The notes beneath the pieces are model-generated. The model saw only the letters and a program-made list of their open reading frames with translations. It made no database searches and had not been told where the DNA came from. This document shows, in pieces, positions 9,004 through 16,376 of a stretch of 64,000 nt of DNA; position 1 is the first letter of the stretch, and each line of letters begins with the position of its first letter. The stretch is taken from contig NZ_VTWS01000005.1 of NCBI RefSeq assembly GCF_008727875.1, positions 620,001-684,000 on the forward strand. Reading direction: 5' to 3'. Source of the DNA: Larkinella humicola. Its GTDB lineage: Bacteria > Bacteroidota > Bacteroidia > Cytophagales > Spirosomataceae. The translations under genes were made by a program, and so were the position numbers.

Positions 9004-9654
9004 TCAAACCGGCCAGTTCTCCCGACGGTAGGCGCTATCCCAGAAACTGTATTCCAGCCGGGACGAGGTCAGATAGGCTTCGGTCATGCGGTTTTTGGTG
9101 GATTCGGAAGCCTGTTCGCCCAGACGGTCGCAGATGGCAAGGGCTTTGTTCACGGCTACGCCAAACTCCTCCCCGGCGTAGGCATCGATCCAGTTCTGAT
9201 AGGGATTGGGCGTGGTCTGGTTGGCGTAAATAAAATCCCCGACCCGTTTGTAAATCCAGAAACAGGGCAGCAGCGCGGCTACAGCCACTTCGTAGGACTC
9301 GAACGTGCTGGTAGCCAGCAGGTAATTCGTATACGCAAAACAGCCCGGTGCCTTGCCGCTGGTGAACCCGATGTTGTACGCAGCAAAGTAACTTTCGTGC
9401 AGCGCGCGTTCTACCAGAATGGCGTTTTGGGCAAATTGCAGAAACTCCAGCAACTCTTCACTCGTCGAAGACCGGGTTCCCGCAACAGCCAGCGCCCTCG
9501 CAAAATCTGCCAGATAGAGCGAATCCTGGTAAATATAAAACGTGAACGTTTCCACCGGTAACGTCCCGGTTTTTAGTTCTTCATTAAAGGGATGCGCCTG
9601 TATTTTTTCGTACACCGGCAACGCGGCATTCCAGAGCTGTTCCGTGAATTTCAT
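9004..9654 (-). CDS. tenA: TenA-type thiaminase II / aminopyrimidine aminohydrolase
   Basis: A 216-residue helical protein of the TenA family, which hydrolyses aminopyrimidine breakdown products of thiamin to HMP for salvage. The start MKFTEQLW at 9654 is chosen because it overlaps the thiD stop as ATGA and matches the family N-terminus; the longer open frame upstream lies inside thiD. LLPCFWIYKRVG contains the nucleophilic Cys, YQNWIDAYAGEEF is the conserved mid-motif, and LEYSFWDSAYRRENW near the C-terminus holds the catalytic Glu. It is the last gene of the riboswitch-controlled operon thiM-thiE-thiD-tenA, which fits a salvage role. Confidence 0.92.
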   Translation of the reverse strand: MKFTEQLWNAALPVYEKIQAHPFNEELKTGTLPVETFTFYIYQDSLYLADFARALAVAGTRSSTSEELLEFLQFAQNAILVERALHESYFAAYNIGFTSGKAPGCFAYTNYLLATSTFESYEVAVAALLPCFWIYKRVGDFIYANQTTPNPYQNWIDAYAGEEFGVAVNKALAICDRLGEQASESTKNRMTEAYLTSSRLEYSFWDSAYRRENWPV

Positions 9655-10472
9655 GACCGGATTACCAGGGGTTTTGGAGAAAAGGAATGATTCAAAGGGC
9701 CGGAACCGCGCCCGGTGGTGACGTCTTTTCCAGCCCGAATAGCCTCGGATATATACGCTTTCGCTAGTGAAACGGCCTCGGTCAGCGCGTATCCCAATGC
9801 CAGATGCGTGGCAATCGCCGACGAAAGCGTACACCCCGTCCCGTGGACATTCCTGCTTTCGATGTAGTCCGACTCAAAAACCTGCGTTGGTTCATCCCGA
9901 ACCGCCAGCACATCATACAACCGGGCCGCAATGAGGTGACCGCCTTTCAGCAAAACCGCCCGACAGCCCTGATCGATCAATTCTTCGGCCGCTTCCTGCA
10001 TCTGCTCAACCGATTCGATCGGTTTTTTCAGCAGAATCCGGGCTTCGTCCAGGTTGGGGGTAATCAGGGTAGCGCGCGGAAAAAGCTGATTTTTCAGGAC
10101 GTCAACGGTTTCGTCCAGAATCAGTTTCGCTCCGCTCGTGGCCACCATCACCGGATCAAAAACCACAAACGGCGGCTGAAACCGATCCAGAACGTCGGCA
10201 ATGACCTCCACCACGTCAACGGTATTGATCATCCCGATTTTGACGGCGTCGATGGTGATGTCCTCAAAAACCGCTTCGAGCTGTTCTTGCAGAAAAACCG
10301 CCGGAACCGCGTGAATGGCCCGAACGCCCTGCGTATTCTGGGCCGTCAGCGCGGTAATGGCCGAGGTTCCGTAGGCCCCCAATGCTGCAATCGTCTTCAA
10401 ATCAGCCTGAATACCGGCCCCTCCGCCACTGTCCGAACCCGCAATGGTCAACACCGTTGGATAGCGTTTCAT
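9651..10472 (-). CDS. thiD: Hydroxymethylpyrimidine/phosphomethylpyrimidine kinase
   Basis: A 273-residue ribokinase-fold kinase that phosphorylates HMP to HMP-P and then HMP-PP, the pyrimidine half of thiamin phosphate. The N-terminal IAGSDSGGGAGIQADLKT and the C-terminal VHGTGCTLSSAIATHLALG (anion hole and catalytic Asp region; here the usual GTGC element is intact) identify it. GMINTVDVVEVIAD and DPVMVATSGAKL are further family blocks. It overlaps thiE upstream by four bases (ATGA, 10469-10472) and tenA downstream by four bases, so the three genes are probably translationally coupled. No thiC was found in the window, so HMP is likely salvaged or supplied by a distant gene. Confidence 0.95.
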   Translation of the reverse strand: MKRYPTVLTIAGSDSGGGAGIQADLKTIAALGAYGTSAITALTAQNTQGVRAIHAVPAVFLQEQLEAVFEDITIDAVKIGMINTVDVVEVIADVLDRFQPPFVVFDPVMVATSGAKLILDETVDVLKNQLFPRATLITPNLDEARILLKKPIESVEQMQEAAEELIDQGCRAVLLKGGHLIAARLYDVLAVRDEPTQVFESDYIESRNVHGTGCTLSSAIATHLALGYALTEAVSLAKAYISEAIRAGKDVTTGRGSGPLNHSFSPKPLVIRS

Positions 10473-11095
10473 CGTTTTTTCACTCCGGTTTGTAACGTTT
10501 TCTTCAATTTAAAAGCCGCCGTCCGGGGCGATTCGGCACTACAGATCGCGGAAATAACCGCAATGCCGTCGGCTCCGTTTTCAATCGCTTCGGCGGTATT
10601 CAGTACATTCAACCCACCGATGACCACCAGCGGATGGCGGCTGTTGGCCCGAACCCACTGCAAACCGGCCAGCCCCCACGGTTCGGCATGATCGGTTTTG
10701 GAAGGCGTTGCGTACAACGGACTTAACGCCAGATAGGAAAGATCCCAATCCTCGGCTTCCTGAACGTGCTCTTTCGTTTCAGCCGATAAGCCGATGATTT
10801 TACCGGGTGGTAGCAGGGCGCGTACGGTTTCGTACGACATGTCGCTCTGCCCGATGTGAACACCGTCGGCATCGCTGGCCAGCGCCACATCGACCCGGTC
10901 GTTGATAATCAGCGGAACATTATGCGGTTTTAACAACGCCTTCAGACGGATCGCCCGATCCACAAAAGCCCGCGTGCCGAGCGATTTTTCACGCAATTGC
11001 ACCATTGTCACCCCGCCTTTGACGGCTTCTTCAACGACCCAAAAGAGATCCCGGCCCAGGCAAGCGGTTTCGTCGGTTACTAAATAGAGTTGCAT
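10469..11095 (-). CDS. thiE: Thiamin phosphate synthase
   Basis: A 208-residue TIM-barrel enzyme that joins HMP-PP and hydroxyethylthiazole phosphate to thiamin phosphate. Conserved blocks: MVQLREKSL near residue 32 (Lys and Gln for the pyrophosphate), NDRVDVALASDADGVHIGQ, SPLYATPSKTDH (the usual GPxFxTxTK loop in variant form), VVIGGLN, and GIAVISAI for phosphate binding. It overlaps thiD by four bases. It is separated from the upstream thiM by 103 bases containing a 13-bp inverted repeat, so expression of thiE-thiD-tenA may partly differ from that of thiM. Confidence 0.94.
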   Translation of the reverse strand: MQLYLVTDETACLGRDLFWVVEEAVKGGVTMVQLREKSLGTRAFVDRAIRLKALLKPHNVPLIINDRVDVALASDADGVHIGQSDMSYETVRALLPPGKIIGLSAETKEHVQEAEDWDLSYLALSPLYATPSKTDHAEPWGLAGLQWVRANSRHPLVVIGGLNVLNTAEAIENGADGIAVISAICSAESPRTAAFKLKKTLQTGVKKR

Positions 11096-11112
11096 GTTTC
11101 TAGATGAAAGAG

Positions 11113-11175
11113 GTGAGACAAGAGAATAAAGACGAGGATTCCGACTGACCCGGTTTTCATGGTCTCTTGTCTCAC
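11113..11175. repeat. Inverted repeat between thiM and thiE
   Basis: GTGAGACAAGAGA (11113-11125) and its exact reverse complement (11163-11175) enclose 37 bases; an AGAG/CTCT extension continues outside with a two-base shift. It sits between two genes of the same operon. It may be an mRNA-processing or stabilising stem-loop, or another of the extragenic palindromes in this window. No T-run follows on the minus strand. Confidence 0.6.
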
Positions 11176-11198
11176 TTCTCTACTCTTTTCTCTGTTTC

Positions 11199-11987
11199 TT
11201 ATCGAATCCGCGCCAGTTCAACCAGTTTTTCGGGGGCCAATTCAGCCAGCGCATCCAGAAACGCGATCTGGAAACTACCGGGCGCGGTGGCTTTGCTGAA
11301 AGCCAGTTGCCCGCAAACGCCCATCGTTGCGGCAGCCGACACGGCCGCCTGAAACGAATCCGGCTGAACGGCACAAAACGCACCCGCAATCGCCGAAGCC
11401 GAGCAGCCCATGCCCGTCACCTTCGTCATGAGCGGATGGCCGTTTTCCACGTACGCAACGCGGTTTTTCTGCACAATGACATCGATGGCTCCGCTGACGC
11501 TGACGACACAACCCAACCGCTCGCTGAGGGAGTGGGCCGCGTCCAGACTGCTCATGGACGATGCCGTACTGTCGACGCCTTTGGTCTGCCCGCCCAAACC
11601 GGCCAGCGCCAGAATTTCGGACGCATTGCCGCGAATCACCGTCGGCGCAGCGGTTTCCAGCAGTTCGGACAAGACGGTATTTCGGTAGCCCGTCGCGCCC
11701 GCACCGACCGGGTCCAGCACGATGGATTTTCCGAGGTCGGCGGCTTTTTTCATCGCCAGTTTCATGGCCTGCACCCAGGGTGCCGAGAGCGTCCCGATGT
11801 TGATGACCAGTGCGCCGGCAATGCCGGCCATTTCTTCCACTTCTTCGATGGCGTGGGCCATCACCGGTGAAGCGCCGACGGCCAGCAGGGCGTTGGCCGT
11901 GTAGTTCATCACCACGTAATTGGTGATGTTATGCACCAGCGGAGCCGTGGCCCGCAGGGCGTTTAAATCGTGTTCGAGGGTATTCAC
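11199..11987 (-). CDS. thiM: Hydroxyethylthiazole kinase
   Basis: A 262-residue ribokinase-fold kinase that phosphorylates the thiazole alcohol THZ for salvage. Family marks are PLVHNITNYVVMNYTANALL at the N-terminus, IGTLSAPWVQAM, VLDPVGAGATGYR, IRGNASEILALAG, and the catalytic GMGCSASAIAGAF around residue 195. It is the first gene of the thi operon, 96 bases downstream of a TPP riboswitch. Together with tenA and without thiC, thiG or thiS nearby, it marks the cluster as salvage rather than de novo synthesis. Confidence 0.95.
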   Translation of the reverse strand: MNTLEHDLNALRATAPLVHNITNYVVMNYTANALLAVGASPVMAHAIEEVEEMAGIAGALVINIGTLSAPWVQAMKLAMKKAADLGKSIVLDPVGAGATGYRNTVLSELLETAAPTVIRGNASEILALAGLGGQTKGVDSTASSMSSLDAAHSLSERLGCVVSVSGAIDVIVQKNRVAYVENGHPLMTKVTGMGCSASAIAGAFCAVQPDSFQAAVSAAATMGVCGQLAFSKATAPGSFQIAFLDALAELAPEKLVELARIR

Positions 11988-12083
11988 AACGTACCGGGTT
12001 TTGACGTGAGCAAAAGCTGAATGGACGCGTGGGTGCGTTTCCCGGTACGGAAATCAAAAAGAAAGAAGCAAGCGCTCTCTCCA

Positions 12084-12159
12084 GCTTTTCCCTACGACAG
12101 TCTCAACTGTGTCAGGTTCGAAGGGTATTATCTCAGTCCGCACGGGACACCCCCAAAGC
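12084..12159 (-). promoter_or_regulatory. TPP riboswitch (THI element)
   Basis: Read on the minus strand, the sequence has all conserved THI-box segments: GGGGGTGTCC, the CTGAGATAATACCC pyrimidine-sensor loop, GAACCTGACACAGTTGAG and the pyrophosphate-sensor GTAGGGAA. P1 closes with GCTTT (12155-12159) against AAAGC (12084-12088). It stands upstream of thiM and should shut off the thi operon when thiamin pyrophosphate is high. A perfect CCGCTA/TAGCGG hairpin (12169-12183) lies just 5' of it. No clear T-rich terminator follows, so control may act on translation initiation or by an expression platform I cannot resolve. Confidence 0.96.
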
Positions 12160-12246
12160 CATTCATGGCCGCTAAAATAGCGGTTTAAAGTTAGGTCCGA
12201 AAGTGATTTTTCGTTTTTCTCGTCAGCAGGAATGATGAGTAGGCGG

Positions 12247-12280
12247 TTTACTCTGTTAAGCCAGGATAAAAGTATATTTG
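12247..12280 (+). promoter_or_regulatory. Candidate promoter for the Uma2-family gene
   Basis: TATATTTG (12273-12280) fits TAnnTTTG; TTTA (12247-12250) lies 22 bases upstream in place of the -33 TTTG. The start codon at 12298 follows 17 bases later. The site is divergent to the thi operon leader. Confidence 0.4.
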
Positions 12281-12297
12281 GAAAACTTACATTGATT

Positions 12298-12777
12298 ATG
12301 AAAGCCACTGCTGACCAAAAACTTTCTAATCAGGAATCCGAGGACACAAAAGTGTCAAGCCGGAACCATTCTAAGCTACAAAGTCAGTTGGCTTTTTTAC
12401 TGCGTTTGTCATACCGGACGCAATACAGTGTTCTAACCAATTTAGACCTTAGCTTTGCCAATGGCAAAATTAGTCCCGATCTATGCATCTTTCCCAAGCA
12501 AACCGCGGATTGGCTGAATGATGAACCAATCGTTCACGATGTTCCGCTGACTATTATTGAGATTCTTTTTCCTGATCAAAGTCTAAATAGTCTGCTCGAA
12601 CGGATTTATAAAAAACATTTTCCAGCCGGTGTCAAAACCGTCTGGCTAATCATACCAGCGCTGCAAATCGTTTCCATTTTGTTGCCCAACCGCAAACAGA
12701 TCAATTTTACGGAAGGGACGATTACCGATCCCGAAACCGGTATTCAGCTTCAGTTAGCTGAGATTTTTGAAGGATAA
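12298..12777 (+). CDS. Uma2-family (DUF820) PD-(D/E)XK nuclease-like protein
   Basis: A 159-residue protein of the Uma2 family. The active-site pattern of the restriction-endonuclease fold is partly visible: SPDLCIF (Asp) followed by LTIIEILFP (Glu-x-Leu), then helices ending in VKTVWLIIPALQIV, a typical Uma2 C-terminal strand. The ATG at 12298 is chosen over upstream codons because a TAnnTTTG box lies just before it. A paralogue at 18775-19242 shares the same layout. Uma2 proteins are common in Cytophagales and cyanobacteria, but their role is unproven; nuclease activity is only predicted. Here it lies between the thi operon and a permease, with no toxin, methylase or transposase partner. 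Confidence 0.75.
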   Translation: MKATADQKLSNQESEDTKVSSRNHSKLQSQLAFLLRLSYRTQYSVLTNLDLSFANGKISPDLCIFPKQTADWLNDEPIVHDVPLTIIEILFPDQSLNSLLERIYKKHFPAGVKTVWLIIPALQIVSILLPNRKQINFTEGTITDPETGIQLQLAEIFEG

Positions 12778-12867
12778 AGCAGGGGTATTGAGTTCAGATA
12801 GCCATTCCAATTAACCTAAAAGCCCTCTGGAAGGGTGATCTGCTAATAGAAAATCTCGGTTTCAGCA

Positions 12868-13057
12868 GGAGCGGTTTAAGCATGTTTTTTAGACCGCTCC
12901 TCCGGAGCTTGCAATATGTAGGTGACCAGCGTTTCTATTGACAGGACAGGCCTCCGGCCTTCACCCGAACGATTCCTTACTCCTCACGCTTAACTGATCA
13001 CTCATTATTCTATACTCTCAATTCCTCACTCTTAATTCTTAACTCTTCATTCTTAAC
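12868..13057. repeat. Extragenic palindrome array behind permease 3
   Basis: A GGAGCGGT/ACCGCTCC stem (12868-12875 with 12893-12900) runs into CCTCCGGAGCTT, followed by an AGGCCTCCGGCCTTCACCCG module and then a pyrimidine-rich stretch with AACTCTTCATTCTTAAC (13041-13057). The same words occur at 699-1076 and 3523-3597. The array ends three bases before the stop codon of the permease at 13061. It fills most of the gap 12778-13060. Confidence 0.7.
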
Positions 13058-13060
13058 GCA

Positions 13061-15526
13061 TTATTCTGAACGCAGTGACTTCACCGGATTCATCAAAGCC
13101 GTTCGAATGGAGTGGTAGCTGACCGCAGCCAGCGCGACAGAAACGCCCAACGCTCCCGCGAGCGCAAAAATGGGCCAGTTCAGCGGAATGCGGTAGGCAA
13201 AACTATCCAGCCAGCGGTTCATTAGCCAGGTCGATAGCGGGATGGCCAGAGCGAAAGCCAGCCCCACCAGCGTCAGCGTCCGGCGGTTGAGCAAGACCCA
13301 GAGTTGCCCCACGGTGGCGCCCATCACTTTGCGAATACCGACTTCCCGCATCCGGTTGATGGCCTGAATGCCCGCCAGCCCGAACAATCCCAAAGCCGCG
13401 ATCAGCAACGCAATGCCGGTGGCGAGTTGGGTCAGCGTGGTCCAGCGTTGGTAGTCGCGATACCGGGCTTGCAGATCCTGATCCAGAAAAGAATACTCGA
13501 AAGGTTGCCCGTCGGAAAGCTGCGGCCAGTCGCGGGCAATGCGGGCGACTTTGTCGGACAGATGGCCGGGCGTCAGTTTCAGGTAAAACACGCCCTGAAA
13601 GCCCAGATCCAGTTTGTAATATGCGGGCTGAATGGCTTTGGTGAGCGGTTCGATGTTGTGGTCATTCACGACGCCAATCACCGTCCGCCCATTCAAGGTT
13701 TCCAGCGGTTTGTTGAAAACCAGCTCCTGACCCAGCAACTTCGCCAGCGTTTCGTTGATCACCACCGCCTTGACGCTTTTTGCCGTATCCGATCGAAACG
13801 CCGGCGAAAAAATCCGGCCCTGTTTGAGTTTGATTCCCAGCAACGTGAAGAAGTTGTAATCGATGGCCTGTTGCAAGGCCCAGTATTTCTGTCCGTTGAT
13901 CGTGGTGCCGTTGCGGTTAAAACCGTCTTCGCCGTAACCGCCCGCACTGCTCGCTACCAGCAATACGTCCGGGTTCGCCGACTGATACCGCAGCAACCGT
14001 TCATAAATCCGGGGGCCGCTGCCGTCCTCAAACGGTTGCAGGTTTTTGACCTTGAGAACCAGTTCTTTCGTCAATCCCAGTTCCTTTTCCTGCACAAAAC
14101 TCAACTGTTTATGCATCGTAATGGCCGCCGTCACCAGCACCAGCGACAACACAAACTGCGTTCCCATCATCGCCTGAATCACCAGCGGATTGATTTTGTA
14201 GGTTCGGTTTTGACCCAGAAACAAATTCGGTCGTAGACGGGCGAACAGCAACGCCGGATAAATTCCCGCGATTACGCTGACCGCCAATACCATGCTCAAC
14301 AAGCCCAGCAAATTACCCGCCTGAAAAACGTCGAAAACCGTCAGCGTCCGGTCGGTCAGGCCATTGAAGGTCGGCAACAGCAGCAACGCCAGCAGCAGGC
14401 TGATGACCGACGCCAGGCCCACAACCAGCACGGTTTCCAGCCAGAGCTGCACGGCCAGGTGTTGCGGAGCCGCCCCCACCACTTTCCGAACGCCCACTTC
14501 CTGCAAACGCCCCGCCAGTTTCGACAGCGAAATGATGATGTAATTCAGACCGGCCACGAGCAGAATCAACAGACTGATGGACACCAGCAGGTACACATTC
14601 GTCGGCGAAACCGTACGGTTCCAGCGTTCGCTGAACGAAAAATGCGTATCGGTCAGCGGGCGAATGGTCAGTAAAAACGGGTTATTGGTCAGGCGGTCTT
14701 TGTGTTCAGGCGACGCTGATTTGAGCATATCACCGATCACTTCGTTGAAGAGTTTCGGTCCCAGATTAGCCAGTTTGGCCGTAGCCTGCGGCAGCGAAGC
14801 CGTCGGACTCAGTTTACCGAATGTATGGACATTGCTCGTGTTGTACCGTTGTTCGAGTTGCTTCTTGTAGTAGTCATCGCTCTCCAATCGCACCACCAGT
14901 TCGGCGGTGAGTGCCGTGTTCGACGGCGGGTTTTGCATCACGCCCGAAACCGTGTAGAATTTACCATCGTACCGGATGGTTTTGCCCACCGGATGATCGT
15001 TCGCAAACAGTTTCTGCTTCAGCCGTTCCGAAATCACCGCGTTGTGCAAACCGGCCAGCACCTGCTCCGGGCGACCCACCGTCAACGGAATCGAGAAAAA
15101 CGTGAAATAATTGGAATCCGCAAACAGAATGGCCTTTTCATACACCGCGTTCGTTCCGTATTTCACGATGCTTTCCTGAAGCCTTGTCATTCGAACGATG
15201 TCCTGAAATTCCGGCATTTGCTGTTTGATTTCCATCCCGAAAACCACCGGAAAGATCAGACTCCGGTGTTCTTCGGCCGGAAAAAACGGCAGGTTGAGCG
15301 GGTGCCGTTTCGGCTTCCCCTCAAAATCAAACAAATCGGTCGATTCAAACCGGTAGATGCGGTCGGCGTCGGCCTGAAACCGGTCGAACGAGCGTTCATG
15401 GCGCACAAAGGCGTAGGTCAGCAGGCCGAACGCCAGGGCAACGGACAAACCCGCCAAATGGATACTGGAATAAACCGGATCGCGCCGGAGGCTGCGGAGA
15501 GCGACTTTGAGGTAGTTTTGAAGCAT
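13061..15526 (-). CDS. FtsX/MacB-type ABC transporter permease (paralogue 3)
   Basis: An 821-residue member of the same family, the most divergent of the five: MLQNYLKVALRSLRRDPVY at the start, a His-rich region after residue 40, and ALMNPVKSLRSE at the end. Coupling segments are RLQEVGVRKVVGAA and MREVGIRKVMGAT. The central helix block starts LLILLVAGLNYIII. Its first periplasmic domain contains SERWNRTVSP, not seen in the others. No TGTCCG boxes were found upstream. It is followed by the repeat array at 12868-13057. ATPase partner and substrate are unknown. Confidence 0.88.
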   Translation of the reverse strand: MLQNYLKVALRSLRRDPVYSSIHLAGLSVALAFGLLTYAFVRHERSFDRFQADADRIYRFESTDLFDFEGKPKRHPLNLPFFPAEEHRSLIFPVVFGMEIKQQMPEFQDIVRMTRLQESIVKYGTNAVYEKAILFADSNYFTFFSIPLTVGRPEQVLAGLHNAVISERLKQKLFANDHPVGKTIRYDGKFYTVSGVMQNPPSNTALTAELVVRLESDDYYKKQLEQRYNTSNVHTFGKLSPTASLPQATAKLANLGPKLFNEVIGDMLKSASPEHKDRLTNNPFLLTIRPLTDTHFSFSERWNRTVSPTNVYLLVSISLLILLVAGLNYIIISLSKLAGRLQEVGVRKVVGAAPQHLAVQLWLETVLVVGLASVISLLLALLLLPTFNGLTDRTLTVFDVFQAGNLLGLLSMVLAVSVIAGIYPALLFARLRPNLFLGQNRTYKINPLVIQAMMGTQFVLSLVLVTAAITMHKQLSFVQEKELGLTKELVLKVKNLQPFEDGSGPRIYERLLRYQSANPDVLLVASSAGGYGEDGFNRNGTTINGQKYWALQQAIDYNFFTLLGIKLKQGRIFSPAFRSDTAKSVKAVVINETLAKLLGQELVFNKPLETLNGRTVIGVVNDHNIEPLTKAIQPAYYKLDLGFQGVFYLKLTPGHLSDKVARIARDWPQLSDGQPFEYSFLDQDLQARYRDYQRWTTLTQLATGIALLIAALGLFGLAGIQAINRMREVGIRKVMGATVGQLWVLLNRRTLTLVGLAFALAIPLSTWLMNRWLDSFAYRIPLNWPIFALAGALGVSVALAAVSYHSIRTALMNPVKSLRSE

Positions 15527-15624
15527 GGTTCAGGACGTTTTAGCACCTCTTTCGGGCCATTTTTCAATAGACGGATTGAAGTGGACGCGTGTTGCACCGT
15601 CGATTCGTTTTCGAATGAAATAAA

Positions 15625-15662
15625 AAATCCCGGCTGAAGACGCGAGCCTTGAGTCGGGATTT
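15625..15662 (-). terminator. Intrinsic terminator of the small secreted-protein gene
   Basis: An 8-bp stem AAATCCCG (15625-15632) with CGGGATTT (15655-15662), loop 22 bases. On the minus strand it is followed by a run of T. It lies 38 bases after the stop of the gene at 15700-16305 and before the start of the permease at 15526, so the two genes are probably separate transcripts. Confidence 0.65.
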
Positions 15663-15699
15663 TCAATCCATACCGGATCAGTTATTTATCGTTCACTGC

Positions 15700-16305
15700 T
15701 CACTTTCGCGCATTCGACAGGCCCAGCGTTCGCTCCGTTTCGGCAATGAGCTGCTGTTTTTCGGATTCGCTTTTGCCCTGTAAGTTGATCGTCCGCTCGA
15801 AAACGTGTTCTTCGCCGTCGAGCTTGTATTCATACTTCATTTTCAGGCGGTTATTTTCGGGATCTTCGATAAGGGTTTTGGTATACGGCGTTCCATCCGG
15901 TGCCACAATCACGTTTTTCGGCAACTGACTGTCCTCATTTTTCGACCGGTTGCCGGATATGCCGGTTCCCCGCGCAGCTACGGCCACTTCGCCCGATTCA
16001 TAGCGCGTTGGTCGGACACCACCCCGGGGGGCCACCGGCGGCTTGGGCGCGCGGGGCGGACTGACCACGACATGGACGCCCAGTGAATCCTGAATCGAGC
16101 TGATCAATGCTTCTTTTTCTTCCTTGCTCATCCCCATCGCATCGAACTCCTGATCGTAGTGAATGTTGCGGCTGGGCTGTTCAACGTCGATCTTTATACG
16201 CAACGTTTTGCCATTGTCATTGATGCTCCGGCTGATCGACGAGCGTTCCTGGGCGACAGCCGCGACGCTGATTCCGAAGAGTGCGAGGGTAATTGCTGTT
16301 TTCAT
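15700..16305 (-). CDS. Secreted protein of unknown function
   Basis: A 201-residue protein that I do not assign to a family. Residues 1-18 form a signal peptide (MKTAITLALFGISVAAVA, then QE). The mature part is hydrophilic, with a proline-rich middle (VVSPPRAPKPPVAPRGG) and charged ends; MGMSKEEKEALISSIQ and KSESEKQQLIAETERTLG look like two amphipathic helices with similar spacing, perhaps a repeat. No cysteine or catalytic motif is seen. It lies between permeases 3 and 4 on the same strand, with a terminator behind it and a 10-bp stem-loop in front, so it is likely expressed alone. A periplasmic accessory of the permeases is possible but only by position. Confidence 0.65.
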   Translation of the reverse strand: MKTAITLALFGISVAAVAQERSSISRSINDNGKTLRIKIDVEQPSRNIHYDQEFDAMGMSKEEKEALISSIQDSLGVHVVVSPPRAPKPPVAPRGGVRPTRYESGEVAVAARGTGISGNRSKNEDSQLPKNVIVAPDGTPYTKTLIEDPENNRLKMKYEYKLDGEEHVFERTINLQGKSESEKQQLIAETERTLGLSNARK

Positions 16306-16328
16306 GTGTTTACTGTTTTAGGGAGAGT

Positions 16329-16374
16329 ACCCTGAACCCGCACCATTCCAAAGGCTACCCGGGCGGTTCAGGGT
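16329..16374. repeat. 10-bp stem-loop between permease 4 and the secreted protein gene
   Basis: ACCCTGAACC (16329-16338) pairs with GGTTCAGGGT (16365-16374), loop 26 bases, two bases before the stop codon of the permease at 16377. On the minus strand no T-run follows, so it is a weak terminator at best; it would lie in the leader of the downstream gene if the transcript continues. Confidence 0.55.
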
Positions 16375-16376
16375 GT

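Noticed and set aside
12054-12308. 84-codon frame on the minus strand before thiM
   Set aside because: It runs across the TPP aptamer and the promoter of the Uma2-family gene; the RNA structure explains the sequence.
12868-13057. Insertion sequence remnants
   Set aside because: No transposase fragment in any frame; only palindromic modules.
16329-16374. Intrinsic terminator for permease 4
   Set aside because: The stem is fair but no T-run follows on the minus strand; listed only as a stem-loop.
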